A stretch of DNA of 64,000 nucleotides, from positions 186,001 to 250,000 of the forward strand of contig JAEPOO010000001.1 of assembly GCA_017642855.1 (NCBI GenBank), in the 5' to 3' direction. Below, piece by piece: positions 1 to 8,846 of this stretch. Each line of letters opens with the position of its first letter. The first letter of the stretch is position 1. The translations under genes were made by a program, and so were the position numbers. The DNA is from Pseudomonadales bacterium (GTDB taxonomy: Bacteria > Pseudomonadota > Gammaproteobacteria > Pseudomonadales > Azotimanducaceae). The notes under the pieces were generated by a model that saw only the letters and a program-made list of their open reading frames with translations, was not told the origin of the DNA and did no database searches.

Positions 1-1
1 T

Positions 2-394
2 GCTTTCTCCAAGGCAGGGGGTAACCTTGGCACGGATGGTTCAGTGGCTTACTTATTCGACAAGAAAGGGCAGATTCTGTTCGAGCCAGGAAGCGACGAA
101 GAGCAGGTGATGGAAATCGCTATCGAGTCTGGTGCGGAAGATGTGGAAACCGGGGATGACGGTTCCATTTCCGTCGTCACTTCGCCAGAAGATTATCTGG
201 CCGTCAAGGAAGCGTTGACCGAAGGCGGCCTAGAACCGGCAGCGTCAGAGCTCGCCATGATCGCGCAAAACTACAGCGATCTGGATGTCGATACCGGCGA
301 AAAAGTGATGCGTCTGGTCGAGGCGCTGGAAGATCTGGATGATGTGACAGATGTCTTCACGAACGCTGCCTATCCTGATGAGCTCATGGGCTGA
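2..394 (+). CDS. yebC: YebC/PmpR family transcriptional regulator, 3' part
   Basis: This is the C-terminal part of a YebC/TACO1-family DNA-binding protein; the gene begins before the window. The open frame runs from base 2, and the first visible residues (AFSKAGGNLGTDGSVAYLF) match the conserved central segment of the family. A GTG at 44 lies inside that motif and is not the true start. The acidic C-terminal domain follows and ends at a TGA. In gammaproteobacteria yebC sits immediately upstream of ruvC, as it does here. Members have been linked to transcription control or to translation of proline-rich stretches; which role applies here cannot be read from the sequence. Confidence 0.93.
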   Translation, partial: AFSKAGGNLGTDGSVAYLFDKKGQILFEPGSDEEQVMEIAIESGAEDVETGDDGSISVVTSPEDYLAVKEALTEGGLEPAASELAMIAQNYSDLDVDTGEKVMRLVEALEDLDDVTDVFTNAAYPDELMG

Positions 395-455
395 AACCCC
401 GAAGAATTCAGGCTCGATTCAAGGTTTGACCCCTTCGCTGTGCTAGACTACGGGC

Positions 456-1016
456 ATGGCAATGATCCTCGGAATTGATCCCGGCTCTCGGGTTACCGGC
501 TATGGTGTCATCAAAACAGTCGGAAATCGTCAGACCTATATCGCGAGTGGTTGTATTAAAACCACGGACAAAGCGACCTTGCCGGAACGACTGGATGTGA
601 TCTTCCAGGGTGTCTCACAAATCATTTCAGAATATGCACCGGATGAACTCGCCATTGAGCGTATTTTTATGGCGCGTTCCGCTGAGTCTGCATTGAAACT
701 TGGGCACGCGCGTGGTGTCGCTGTCGTCGCAGCAGTGCAACAGAATCTGCCGGTTTATGAATACGAAGCACGAAAGATTAAGCAGGCAGTCGTGGGCAGT
801 GGTTCAGCAAATAAGTCTCAGGTACAGCACATGGTGATGACGCTGCTTAACCTGCCATCGAGACCCCAGGCAGATGCGGCTGATGCATTGGCGATCGCCA
901 TCTGTCACAACAATACACAGCTCAATCTTGCGCGTATGGCGAAGACCAGTGCCAAGATTGTTGGTGCAGAGCGATTTAGGCGGGGTCGTCTGACCCAGAC
1001 GGGTGATAAGTCATGA
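456..1016 (+). CDS. ruvC: Holliday junction resolvase RuvC
   Basis: RuvC is the homodimeric endonuclease that nicks Holliday junctions symmetrically after RuvAB branch migration. The 186-residue product has the RNase H-like fold signature. The N-terminal motif ILGIDPGS supplies the first catalytic Asp, AIERIF supplies the Glu, and [12 protein letters not shown] near residue 140 supplies the paired Asp. The length is slightly above the E. coli protein (173). The C-terminal tail is basic. The stop codon overlaps the ruvA start in an ATGA, so the two are probably translationally coupled. No CTG-N10-CAG LexA core was seen in the 61 bases between yebC and ruvC. Confidence 0.97.
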   Translation: MAMILGIDPGSRVTGYGVIKTVGNRQTYIASGCIKTTDKATLPERLDVIFQGVSQIISEYAPDELAIERIFMARSAESALKLGHARGVAVVAAVQQNLPVYEYEARKIKQAVVGSGSANKSQVQHMVMTLLNLPSRPQADAADALAIAICHNNTQLNLARMAKTSAKIVGAERFRRGRLTQTGDKS

Positions 1017-1603
1017 TTGGCAGACTGATGGGTTCTGTCATCGAACGAACACCCGGGGTGTTGCTGCTGGACGTGTCCGGTGTCGGGTACGAGGTAGAAA
1101 TCTCTCTCACAACCTCCGCGCTGCTATCGGAGGTTGAAGGGCCGGTAGTGATTCACACACATCTCGTTGTGCGAGACGATGCGCATCTGCTCTATGGATT
1201 CGCGACTCTGGAAGAACGTGAGATGTTCAGAACCCTGATTCGGGTAAACGGGGTTGGACCGAAAATGGCGCTGGGCATACTGTCCGGTCTTGATGCGGAA
1301 GCGTTTGCCAGGGCGGTTTTGAATGACGATCTGAAATCGCTCACCGCGTTGCCTGGCGTAGGGAAGAAAACCGCGGAGAGATTAATCATTGAAATGCGCG
1401 ACAAGGTGGAAATGCTTGATGCCTCTCTCAAGGATACAGCCAGTGTGGCACCTGTCGACATCAACGAAGACGCAGAGTCCGCGCTGATTGGGCTTGGATA
1501 CAAGCCCCAGGAAGCGGCGAGGGCGATCGCTCAGGTGGAAGACCCGGCCGAAGATGTTGAAACCCTGATCAGACAGGCGCTGAAAGTGTTGATGAACAAG
1601 TAG
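1013..1603 (+). CDS. ruvA: Holliday junction branch migration protein RuvA
   Basis: RuvA is the tetrameric DNA-binding subunit that holds the four-way junction and recruits the RuvB motors. The 196-residue product starts [11 protein letters not shown] with the N-terminal OB fold. It then has two helix-hairpin-helix segments ([13 protein letters not shown] and [16 protein letters not shown], about residues 75-130). The C-terminal three-helix domain that contacts RuvB includes [16 protein letters not shown]. Length and domain order match the family. It overlaps ruvC by four bases and lies 25 bases before ruvB, giving the usual ruvCAB order. Confidence 0.97.
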   Translation: MIGRLMGSVIERTPGVLLLDVSGVGYEVEISLTTSALLSEVEGPVVIHTHLVVRDDAHLLYGFATLEEREMFRTLIRVNGVGPKMALGILSGLDAEAFARAVLNDDLKSLTALPGVGKKTAERLIIEMRDKVEMLDASLKDTASVAPVDINEDAESALIGLGYKPQEAARAIAQVEDPAEDVETLIRQALKVLMNK

Positions 1604-1628
1604 ACCGCGAACAACTAACGAGAACGAC

Positions 1629-2660
1629 ATGATTGAATCTGATCGAATTGTCACTGCCAATGCGACAGAGGTGGAACAAAGCCAGGACTGGGCAATACGC
1701 CCTCAGACTTTTGACGAGTACTGTGGTCAGTCAGAGGTTAGTGAACAGATGCGGCTATTCATTACTGCTGCGAAAAAACGTGATGAAGCTTTGGACCATA
1801 CGTTGATCTTCGGGCCGCCGGGTCTGGGTAAAACCACCCTGGCAAACATCATTGCTAATGAGATGGATGTCGAAATTCGAGGCACCTCCGGACCGGTGAT
1901 TGAAAAGAAAGGTGACCTGGTGGCATTGCTGACCAACCTTGAGAGAGGGGACGTATTGTTCATCGATGAGATTCACAGGCTGACACCAGCTATCGAAGAG
2001 GTGTTGTACCCAGCCATGGAGGATTACCAGGTCGATATCACCATCGGTGAAGGGCCGGCAGCCCGTTCCATCAAGCTGGACCTGCCACCGTTTACCCTGG
2101 TCGGCGCAACAACACGTACCGGACTGCTGACCTCTCCATTTCGTGACCGATTCGGCATTATCCAGCGCCTGGAGTTTTATAATGTGCAGGATCTGACCAC
2201 GATCGTTGAACGGTCTGCGCGCATGATCGGTGTTGATTGCGAAGCGGCGGGTGCGCGCGAGATTGCAGTGCGCAGTCGTGGCACGCCGCGAATTGCCAAT
2301 CGGCTGCTACGCCGCGTTCGGGACTACGCCGAAGTGGAAGGGGACGGCGTGGTGACCCAGGAAGTCGCAGATCGAGCGCTTAACCTTCTGAAGGTGGACG
2401 TTAACGGTTTTGATCAGATGGATCGTCGTCTTCTGCTCGCGATGATTGAAAAATATGACGGTGGCCCCGTTGGTATCGACAGCCTGGCTGCAGCAGTCGG
2501 AGAAGAAGGTAGCACCATTGAAGATGTCTATGAGCCCTACCTGATTCAGCAGGGTTTTGTCATGAGAACGTCGAGGGGAAGAATGGCGACGCGGCTAACC
2601 TATGAACACTTTGGCATGCCGGCGCCCGCAAACACGAAAAAGGATCTATTTGACGAATGA
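1629..2660 (+). CDS. ruvB: Holliday junction branch migration helicase RuvB
   Basis: RuvB is the AAA+ ATPase motor of branch migration. The 343-residue product has Walker [10 protein letters not shown] near residue 63, Walker B FIDEIHRL near residue 113, sensor 1 GATTRTG and the arginine-finger region SPFRDRFG. A winged-helix domain follows in the last 80 residues ([18 protein letters not shown]). Its stop overlaps the tolQ start (ATGA). In many gammaproteobacteria the thioesterase gene ybgC lies between ruvB and tolQ; it is absent here, so ruvCAB and tol-pal may be cotranscribed. Confidence 0.97.
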   Translation: MIESDRIVTANATEVEQSQDWAIRPQTFDEYCGQSEVSEQMRLFITAAKKRDEALDHTLIFGPPGLGKTTLANIIANEMDVEIRGTSGPVIEKKGDLVALLTNLERGDVLFIDEIHRLTPAIEEVLYPAMEDYQVDITIGEGPAARSIKLDLPPFTLVGATTRTGLLTSPFRDRFGIIQRLEFYNVQDLTTIVERSARMIGVDCEAAGAREIAVRSRGTPRIANRLLRRVRDYAEVEGDGVVTQEVADRALNLLKVDVNGFDQMDRRLLLAMIEKYDGGPVGIDSLAAAVGEEGSTIEDVYEPYLIQQGFVMRTSRGRMATRLTYEHFGMPAPANTKKDLFDE

Positions 2661-3334
2661 ATGAACCGCTTTCCATTCTTGACCTGATACTCAACGCGAG
2701 CATCGTCGTTCAGGCCGTCATGGGCCTGCTGGTTCTGGCCTCGCTGGTCTCCTGGGTAATGATCTTTCAACGTGGTTTCGCGCTGTCCGCGATCAGGAGG
2801 CAGGCCACCGATTTCGAAAACGAGTTCTGGTCCGGCAAAGATCTGGGTGAGCTTTACCAGGAGCTTCACACGGAAGAAGCGGATCCGATAGGGCTTGAAA
2901 ACATTTTCGCCTCAGGCTTCCGCGAGTTCACTCGCTCCAGCCAACAATCTGGCATTGACCCGGATCGAGTGATGCAGAACGTGCAGCGAGCGATGCGAGT
3001 GGCCCTGGTTCGTGAAGAAGAGCGTCTTGAGACTCACTTGCCTTTTCTGGCGACGGTAGGTTCAACCAGTCCCTATATCGGTCTCTTCGGTACGGTCTGG
3101 GGGATCATGAATTCGTTCCGCGGCCTGGCCACGGTTAACCAGGCCAGCCTCTCGGTGGTTGCGCCGGGTATCTCTGAAGCGCTGGTCGCGACCGCGATTG
3201 GACTGTTTGCGGCGATACCCGCGGTGATTGCGTACAACCGATACTCTGCGCAGGTAGAAGTCATCGTGAATCGCTTTGAAGCGTTCACCGACGAGTTCAG
3301 CAGTATTCTCTATCGCGCCAGTCACAAGAGCTGA
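2657..3334 (+). CDS. tolQ: Tol-Pal system proton channel subunit TolQ
   Basis: TolQ is the inner-membrane subunit of the TolQR proton-driven motor, a MotA/ExbB homologue. It powers the TolA-TolB-Pal link to the outer membrane at the division site. The 225-residue protein has one N-terminal membrane helix (about residues 13-37), a long cytoplasmic loop, and two more helices. Those contain the signatures [22 protein letters not shown] and [26 protein letters not shown]. It overlaps ruvB by four bases and precedes tolR by nine. The Thr and Pro positions of the proton pathway appear intact. Confidence 0.97.
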   Translation: MNEPLSILDLILNASIVVQAVMGLLVLASLVSWVMIFQRGFALSAIRRQATDFENEFWSGKDLGELYQELHTEEADPIGLENIFASGFREFTRSSQQSGIDPDRVMQNVQRAMRVALVREEERLETHLPFLATVGSTSPYIGLFGTVWGIMNSFRGLATVNQASLSVVAPGISEALVATAIGLFAAIPAVIAYNRYSAQVEVIVNRFEAFTDEFSSILYRASHKS

Positions 3335-3343
3335 GTAAACAAG

Positions 3344-3766
3344 ATGGCAAAAGCATCTCGTCGCAAACCCATGTCGGAGATCAATGTTGTCCCTTACATT
3401 GATGTGATGTTGGTGCTGCTCGTGATCTTTATGGTCACCGCGCCACTCATGACTCAGGGGATCAAGGTAGATCTGCCCGAGGCAGCCTCCGGTCCGCTGG
3501 AAGTAGACGATGATGAACCAATGCTGGTGGTGTCTGTCAAAGAAGATGGAACCTACTACATGAATCTCGGGGAAGAGGAAGAACCCGTACCGCTTTCGGA
3601 GATTGGATCAAGGACTCAGAAAATCTTAGCTGCAAACCCCGACATTAAAGTGCTGGTAGAAGGAGACAAAAATCTCGCTTACGGCGTCATTGTTGATCTG
3701 ATGAATACCCTGCAGGCTTCCGGTGCTGACAGTGTGGGCCTGATTACCCAGCCACCTCAGGCCTGA
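3344..3766 (+). CDS. tolR: Tol-Pal system proton channel subunit TolR
   Basis: TolR is an ExbD/TolR-family protein that completes the proton channel with TolQ. The 140-residue product has a short basic cytoplasmic N-terminus. A single membrane helix follows (about residues 13-34), carrying the essential Asp in PYIDVMLVLL at residue 20. The rest is a periplasmic domain. The motif MSEINVVPYIDVMLVLLVIF is typical. It sits nine bases after tolQ and eleven before tolA, within the tolQRAB-pal-cpoB operon. Confidence 0.96.
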   Translation: MAKASRRKPMSEINVVPYIDVMLVLLVIFMVTAPLMTQGIKVDLPEAASGPLEVDDDEPMLVVSVKEDGTYYMNLGEEEEPVPLSEIGSRTQKILAANPDIKVLVEGDKNLAYGVIVDLMNTLQASGADSVGLITQPPQA

Positions 3767-3777
3767 ATGAGTTCTCG

Positions 3778-4542
3778 ATGAAACTCTCCTTCGTTGATAT
3801 TTCATCCTACGGCATCGCCATGTTGTTTGCGTTGCTCGTGCATGCGGTGGTGATAGGTCTCATGTCATTTAACTGGAATGATCCGACCGTGAGCCACATG
3901 GATATTCAGCCTTACTACATTGAAGCGTCTGTCGTTTCAGAAAATCCTTACACAGCGGCACAGGAGCGGCAGCGAGATCGACAGCTGCAGAGAATTGAAA
4001 ACAAACTTCGTGATCGACGGGTAACTGAGGCACGATTGAAATCAGAGCAGGAGGCCTGGGAAAAGGCGAGGGCGAATCGACCCGAACCCAAACGGGTACT
4101 GCCTGAACCCATTGTTGAGCCCGAATCGGACATAGAGCAGAAAACAGAAACGAAACCCAGCGAGGCAGAAGCCAGCGCCGCCTTCGCGGAGGAACTGGCG
4201 CTGGCGATGAAGCAGGAAGCCAACGCGCGCAAGGCCGTCACCGATGATGAAAAAGCGATGGTCTATGTGGCTCAGATCCAACGGGAAATCATTCAGAACT
4301 GGTCGCGTCCCCCCAGTGCGCGAAACGGGATGAAAGCTTTGCTCAGAGTGCGCCTGATTCCAACTGGGGAAGTCATTGATGTAAAGGTTGAAGATTCGAG
4401 CGGCAATGACGCCTTTGATCGATCTGCTGTACTTGCCGTGCGCAAAGCGAACCGTTTTATTGTCCCGTCTGACTCACGGCGTTTTGAAAGAGACTTCCGG
4501 GAGTTTACGGTTCTGTTCAGACCGGATGACCTTCGGTTGTAA
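3778..4542 (+). CDS. tolA: Cell envelope integrity protein TolA
   Basis: TolA spans the periplasm and transmits TolQR force to TolB and Pal. The N-terminal membrane anchor is at about residues 12-34 (YGIAMLFALLVHAVVIGLM). A charged helical middle domain follows (residues 55-160, rich in Arg, Glu, Lys and Ala). The C-terminal globular TonB-like domain (residues 165-254) includes QREIIQNWSRPPSA and the VEDSSGNDAFDRSAVLAV segment. At 254 residues it is much shorter than E. coli TolA (421), and the missing length is in the helical linker. It lies between tolR and tolB. Confidence 0.93.
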   Translation: MKLSFVDISSYGIAMLFALLVHAVVIGLMSFNWNDPTVSHMDIQPYYIEASVVSENPYTAAQERQRDRQLQRIENKLRDRRVTEARLKSEQEAWEKARANRPEPKRVLPEPIVEPESDIEQKTETKPSEAEASAAFAEELALAMKQEANARKAVTDDEKAMVYVAQIQREIIQNWSRPPSARNGMKALLRVRLIPTGEVIDVKVEDSSGNDAFDRSAVLAVRKANRFIVPSDSRRFERDFREFTVLFRPDDLRL

Positions 4543-4558
4543 TGAAAAAGGAATTCAA

Positions 4559-5872
4559 TTGATCAGATTATTCTCCTGTCTGTTTGTTGCGTTGTTTTTT
4601 GTGAGCTCAGCGAGCCATGCAGAACTCCGGATCGAAATAACAAAAGGCGTCGACAATGCCGTGAAAGTGGCCGTTGTGCCATTTGCCTGGCGCGGTAAAC
4701 GGCGGCCACCGATTGCCGTCGATGAGGTGATTTCATCAGACCTCGGCCTATCCGGAAGATTCGATGCCCTGCCGACTTCACAAATGCTGAGCCTGCCAAA
4801 CCAGTCTTCCGAGGTGTTATCCAGAGACTGGCGGATGCTGGGCGTGGAATATCTCGTGATGGGCTCGCTCGAACCAAACGGGGTGATGGTTCGGCTCCGG
4901 TTCGAGCTTTATGACGTGCTTCGACAGACCATGGTTGCATCGCAGACCATCGAAGGGTTACCGGGCGAACTGCGAGACATGGCACACCATGTCAGTGATG
5001 TGGTGTTCGAAGCCCTGACAGGTATCGAAGGCGCTTTCTCAACGCAGATTATGTATGTGACTGCACTGGATACCGAAGAAGGCAGGTTGTTTCGGCTCAA
5101 TATTGCAGATGCTGATGGCCATCGCGTAGACACCATCCTTGAGTCGAACGAGCCGATCCTGTCCGCCGCCTGGTCGCCCGATGCTTCCATGATTACCTAC
5201 GTGTCCTTTGAACAGGATGGACGCCCGGCCATCTATCTTCATGAGCTGTCCACGGGTAATCGACAGATCCTGACCAGCTTCGCTGGATTAAACGGCGCAC
5301 CCTCATTTTCGCCTGATGGTCTGCAGCTCGCGCTGGTGCTCTCTAAAGATGGCAACCCGGATATTTACATCCTGGATCTACAAACCCGGCGGCTGAGGCG
5401 AATCACTCGCCATTATGGCATTGATACGGAACCCTCCTGGACACCGGACGGTGAGGCACTGATTTTTACCTCCAATCGAGGCGGTCAACCTCAGATTTAT
5501 CAGATGCGCCTTTCAGATTTTCAGATCCAGCGTCTAACTTTTGAGGGTGATTACAACGCCAAAGCCAGTCTGCTCAAGGACGGAAGCGGTCTTATCATGG
5601 TGCACAGAAGAGAAGGCATCTTTCATATTGCCCTGCTTGACTTGAATCGCGGCCGTTTGATGGTTTTAACAGAGACCAGTCTCGATGAGTCGCCGAGTGT
5701 GGCCCCCAATGGCAGCATGCTGATCTACGCGACTCAAGACCGTGGTGAGGGGATTTTGGCCGCTGTTTCCATAGATGGTGGTGTTAAGTTCAACCTTCCT
5801 TCTACAGAAGGTGATGTTCGAGAACCTGCCTGGTCACCGAAAAAGACTAAGGTATTTGCACCGATTGATTGA
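4559..5872 (+). CDS. tolB: Tol-Pal system beta-propeller protein TolB
   Basis: TolB is the periplasmic protein that binds Pal and TolA. I chose the TTG at 4559 as start. An AAGGA ribosome site lies about seven bases upstream, and the N-terminus then becomes a clean signal peptide (LIRLFSCLFVALFFVSSASHA). The resulting 437 residues match the usual length of about 430. A longer frame from 4388 would run inside tolA and is not credible. After the N-terminal alpha/beta domain come repeated propeller blades with the motifs SPDGLQLALVLS, TPDGEALIFTSNRGG and APNGSMLIYATQ. It is followed by a 132-base gap before pal. Confidence 0.95.
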   Translation: MIRLFSCLFVALFFVSSASHAELRIEITKGVDNAVKVAVVPFAWRGKRRPPIAVDEVISSDLGLSGRFDALPTSQMLSLPNQSSEVLSRDWRMLGVEYLVMGSLEPNGVMVRLRFELYDVLRQTMVASQTIEGLPGELRDMAHHVSDVVFEALTGIEGAFSTQIMYVTALDTEEGRLFRLNIADADGHRVDTILESNEPILSAAWSPDASMITYVSFEQDGRPAIYLHELSTGNRQILTSFAGLNGAPSFSPDGLQLALVLSKDGNPDIYILDLQTRRLRRITRHYGIDTEPSWTPDGEALIFTSNRGGQPQIYQMRLSDFQIQRLTFEGDYNAKASLLKDGSGLIMVHRREGIFHIALLDLNRGRLMVLTETSLDESPSVAPNGSMLIYATQDRGEGILAAVSIDGGVKFNLPSTEGDVREPAWSPKKTKVFAPID

Positions 5873-6004
5873 TGAAGCGCAGCGATAGTGCGCCTTAGCG
5901 ACGTTTTTCTTTGTCGAATTTTTGATCTGGTCAGTAAATTTTTACCACGTTTTGTGGTTTAATCCATGACTTGAAGCCACACCGTGTGTAAAAAGGAGCA
6001 AGAC

Positions 6005-6556
6005 ATGGGAATGAAAAATGTACGCAGTCTATTGGTGCTCTGCCTTGCCGGCCTAATCCTGGGTGGATGTGCAAGCAGCGAACCGGCTGATTCTGGCCCG
6101 GATTTGGAGCCCATTGAGCAAGCTCCTGACACGAGTTCTACGGAAACCTCCGAAGCGGCTGTAGGTCCTGTCGTTGAAAACGGCAAGATTGTCCTGCCAA
6201 CGGGCGATGGCATGGGTACGACCGAGATGCTGAACGGTGTTTTCTACTTCGACTTTGATCAGGCCATCGTAAAGCGTGCCGGTCATGAAGAATTGGACAA
6301 GCACGCTGAAGTGCTGGCGTCGGATCGTTACCTCAGGGTTAGGCTGGAAGGCCATGCGGATGAGCGCGGCACTCGTGAATACAACCTGGCGCTGGGTGAG
6401 CGTCGCGCGAATGCTTTACGTGCCTACCTCGTCGCACAGGGTGCCTCGCGTTCTCAAATCGAAGTGATTAGTTATGGCGAAGAGAAGCCGGCTAACTCTG
6501 GTCACAGCGAATCTGCCTGGGCCCAGAATCGTCGTGTTGAGATAGTTTATCGCTAA
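6005..6556 (+). CDS. pal: Peptidoglycan-associated lipoprotein Pal
   Basis: Pal is the outer-membrane lipoprotein that binds peptidoglycan and TolB. The start is the ATG at 6005, with an AAGGAG site about eight bases upstream. The 183-residue precursor has a signal peptide ending in lipobox LGGC, so the mature lipidated Cys is near residue 22. A Glu/Asp/Ser-rich linker follows. The C-terminal OmpA-like domain (about residues 78-183) has FYFDFDQA and the diaminopimelate-binding segment GHADERGTREYNLALGERRA. The 132-base gap upstream suggests it may also have its own promoter, but no convincing -35/-10 pair was found there. Confidence 0.96.
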   Translation: MGMKNVRSLLVLCLAGLILGGCASSEPADSGPDLEPIEQAPDTSSTETSEAAVGPVVENGKIVLPTGDGMGTTEMLNGVFYFDFDQAIVKRAGHEELDKHAEVLASDRYLRVRLEGHADERGTREYNLALGERRANALRAYLVAQGASRSQIEVISYGEEKPANSGHSESAWAQNRRVEIVYR

Positions 6557-6564
6557 GCGAGTTC

Positions 6565-7371
6565 ATGAAAACTAAACACCCGCTTTTGAGTGGTGTGCTG
6601 ATTTCTGCAATTACTGCAGTAATGAGCACGCCACTCTTCGTTTACGGCGTTGATTCTCCCATTGTGGTTGAGTCGCGGGACGCGGCTGTGACGTATCAGC
6701 CACCCATTGAGGTTGATGAAGGCGCAATGGGCGCTTCTGGTATTGAAGCTCAATACCAACTGCAGCTTCTACAACAAGAAGTGATGGAGCTTCGCGGGCA
6801 GGTAGAAGAACTGCAGTATCAACTGGACCGCCAGAAATCGATCCAGGATGATCGCTACCTCGAACTGGACGCCCGACTTCAGCAGCTGATACAGAGTCAA
6901 AGCGCTCCTGTGGTAACGGAAAGGGCACTTATTGATTCAGGCAGCGGTGAGACAGCAGAAAGTCTGGTCGATGAAAGCCTGGGAGAGCAGGAGTTGTACG
7001 AAACCACGCAGCTGCTGATTCGTAATCGTCAGTATGATCTGGCGATTAGTCAGATGGAGTCTCTGATCGCCCGTTTCCCCGATGGTGATTACACAGCCAA
7101 CGCATACTACTGGCTGGGCCAGGTCTATGCGGCGAAGGCCAATCCCGACTTTGAAAAGGCAAGACAAGCGCTCGCTCAGGTCATCAGCTACTTTCCGGAG
7201 CATGGCAAGGTACCCGACGCTGCCTATGCGCTGGGCAAGGTCTATCACACACTGGGAGATTGTGAGCGGGCAACCGAGTTGCTTCAGCAGGTGGTCGACC
7301 AGTACCCGGGTAAGTCTGCAGCCAAGCTGGCTGAAACCTATTTGCGAGAGTCGGTGGACTGCGGTTCCTGA
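6565..7371 (+). CDS. cpoB: Cell division coordinator CpoB (YbgF)
   Basis: CpoB is a periplasmic TolA partner that couples outer-membrane constriction to PBP1B activity. The 268-residue product has an N-terminal signal peptide, then a coiled coil (QLQLLQQEVMELRGQVEELQYQL, about residues 67-105). A linker follows, then three tetratricopeptide repeats in the C-terminal half (ANAYYWLGQVYAAKANPDFEKARQA; AAYALGKVYHTLGDCERATELL). It sits eight bases after pal, the standard position. The N-terminal coiled coil is the trimerisation region in E. coli. Confidence 0.94.
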   Translation: MKTKHPLLSGVLISAITAVMSTPLFVYGVDSPIVVESRDAAVTYQPPIEVDEGAMGASGIEAQYQLQLLQQEVMELRGQVEELQYQLDRQKSIQDDRYLELDARLQQLIQSQSAPVVTERALIDSGSGETAESLVDESLGEQELYETTQLLIRNRQYDLAISQMESLIARFPDGDYTANAYYWLGQVYAAKANPDFEKARQALAQVISYFPEHGKVPDAAYALGKVYHTLGDCERATELLQQVVDQYPGKSAAKLAETYLRESVDCGS

Positions 7372-7380
7372 TCTGACCTC

Positions 7381-8025
7381 ATGACCAGTCTACGTATCAC
7401 TGAGATCTTCCACTCGTTGCAGGGAGAGGCCAGAACGGTTGGCCTGCCAACGGCGTTCGTGCGCCTCACGGGGTGTCCGCTGCGTTGCCAGTATTGCGAC
7501 TCTGAGTATGCGTTTCATGGGGGTGAACAACAGGCCCTGGAAGGGATTCTCCGCAAAGTCGCCGAGCGAAAGGTCCGATATGTCACCGTGACAGGTGGTG
7601 AACCATTAGCCCAGCCCGGATGCCGAACACTTTGCCAGAGATTGTCAGACGAGGGTTACCACGTCAGCCTGGAAACCAGTGGTGCGATGGACATTTCCGG
7701 GATCGATGAGCGTGTTTCTGTGGTTCTGGACCTGAAAACACCGGGTTCTAAAGAATCCAGTCGCAACCTCTATGAAAATATTGAGCTTCTCAAGAAGATT
7801 GATCAGGTGAAGTTTGTCATCTGTGATCGTCAGGACTACGAGTGGGCACGATTTAAGGTGCAGGAGCTCCGTCTGATGGATCGGGTCTCTGATGTGCTCT
7901 TTTCTGCCAGTCATGAAGAGCTCTCTTCGACGGAGCTCGCCAAGTGGATTCTGGAGGATGAACTTGAGGTAAGACTGCAGGTTCAGCTGCACAAAATACT
8001 CTGGGGGGACAAGCAGGGTGTCTGA
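7381..8025 (+). CDS. queE: 7-carboxy-7-deazaguanine synthase QueE
   Basis: QueE is a radical-SAM enzyme that makes 7-carboxy-7-deazaguanine, the second step to preQ0 and queuosine. The [4Fe-4S] motif is C32-x3-C36-x2-C39 ([10 protein letters not shown]), the compact variant usual for QueE. Also visible are [11 protein letters not shown] at the N-terminus and the SAM-binding [11 protein letters not shown]. Its length of 214 residues is typical. It follows cpoB by nine bases and overlaps queC by eight, so tol-pal and queEC are probably one transcript, as in Pseudomonas. Confidence 0.96.
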   Translation: MTSLRITEIFHSLQGEARTVGLPTAFVRLTGCPLRCQYCDSEYAFHGGEQQALEGILRKVAERKVRYVTVTGGEPLAQPGCRTLCQRLSDEGYHVSLETSGAMDISGIDERVSVVLDLKTPGSKESSRNLYENIELLKKIDQVKFVICDRQDYEWARFKVQELRLMDRVSDVLFSASHEELSSTELAKWILEDELEVRLQVQLHKILWGDKQGV

Positions 8026-8704
8026 TAGAAAAAAAGCAGTCGTTCTGCTCTCCGGTGGACTGGACTCCTCCACAATACTGGCGATCGCTAAAGCAGAAGG
8101 TTTCGACTGCTATTGTCTGAGTTTTGCTTATGGACAGAAACACAGTGCGGAACTGAAATTCGCAGAGAGGATCGCCGCGATTCTTGGTGCCACGGAGCGC
8201 CGCGTGGCGACGATTGATATTGGTGCATTTGGCGGATCTGCACTGACCGATGACGATATTGAGGTGCCTGATGCGGTCAATGCGGGCAGTGACATCCCTG
8301 TGACGTATGTGCCGGCGCGCAATACGGTCTTTCTTTCCTACGCGCTTGGCTGGGCAGAGGTGCTGGACGCCTCGGATATTTTTATTGGTGTGAATGCGGT
8401 GGATTACTCCGGCTATCCTGACTGCCGACCCGAGTTCATCAAGTCCTTTGAGAAGATGGCCAATGTCGCCACTCGAGCTGGTGTTGAGGGTAATCTACTT
8501 CAAATTCATTCGCCCCTGATCGACCTGACCAAAGGGGAAATTATCCAGCTCGGAACGGCTCTGGGGGTAGATTACAGCCAGACAGTTTCCTGCTATCGCC
8601 TTACCGAAGACGGTAAAGCCTGTGGCGAATGTGACAGCTGTGTTTTGCGTGCTGCTGGATTTGAGGAAGCGGGTATGCCTGATCCAACGGTGTATCAAAA
8701 TTAG
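8018..8704 (+). CDS. queC: 7-cyano-7-deazaguanine synthase QueC
   Basis: QueC converts 7-carboxy-7-deazaguanine to preQ0 using ATP and ammonia. It starts at a GTG at 8018, inside the end of queE. The PP-loop SGGLDSS is at residues 12-18. Further motifs are [28 protein letters not shown], and a C-terminal zinc site with four Cys ([17 protein letters not shown]). The 228 residues match the family. After its stop at 8704 the conserved gene order is interrupted by the accessory block that runs to tRNA-Lys. Confidence 0.96.
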   Translation: MSDRKKAVVLLSGGLDSSTILAIAKAEGFDCYCLSFAYGQKHSAELKFAERIAAILGATERRVATIDIGAFGGSALTDDDIEVPDAVNAGSDIPVTYVPARNTVFLSYALGWAEVLDASDIFIGVNAVDYSGYPDCRPEFIKSFEKMANVATRAGVEGNLLQIHSPLIDLTKGEIIQLGTALGVDYSQTVSCYRLTEDGKACGECDSCVLRAAGFEEAGMPDPTVYQN

Positions 8705-8737
8705 CGCAAACATTAACCTGATCTTTACTTCCGCGGG

Positions 8738-8766
8738 TTAACAACCAGGGCCGTTTGGATTATCGT
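8738..8766 (+). promoter_or_regulatory. Candidate sigma-70 promoter of the TonB-dependent receptor gene
   Basis: TTAACA at 8738-8743 resembles a -35 box (five of six). TATCGT at 8761-8766 resembles a -10 box (four of six) at 17-base spacing. It lies in the 142-base gap between queC and the receptor gene. This is a visual match only; a transcription start has not been measured. Confidence 0.35.
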
Positions 8767-8776
8767 TAGCGCTATC

Positions 8777-8820
8777 GAAAAGCAGCGCTTTTCTGCCTCT
8801 TCAGCGGGTCCGTTGAAGAG
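8777..8820 (+). other. Two consecutive hairpins in the receptor 5' leader
   Basis: Positions 8777-8793 form a stem GAAAAGC/GCTTTTC with a 3-base loop. Positions 8797-8803 and 8814-8820 form CTCTTCA/TGAAGAG with an inner CGG/CCG pairing. Both would lie in the leader between the candidate promoter and the GGGGAG ribosome site at 8835. Neither is followed by a T-run, so they do not look like simple intrinsic terminators. A post-transcriptional role is possible but unproven. Confidence 0.4.
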
Positions 8821-8846
8821 TAAATTCTACTTTTGGGGAGATATAA

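Noticed and set aside
4388-4558. Upstream extension of tolB inside tolA
   Set aside because: It would overlap the conserved TolA C-terminus and place the signal peptide internally; TTG 4559 has a ribosome site and the right length.
5873-6004. Promoter between tolB and pal
   Set aside because: The stretch is A/T-rich with several loose -10-like hexamers, but no -35/-10 pair with good spacing stood out.
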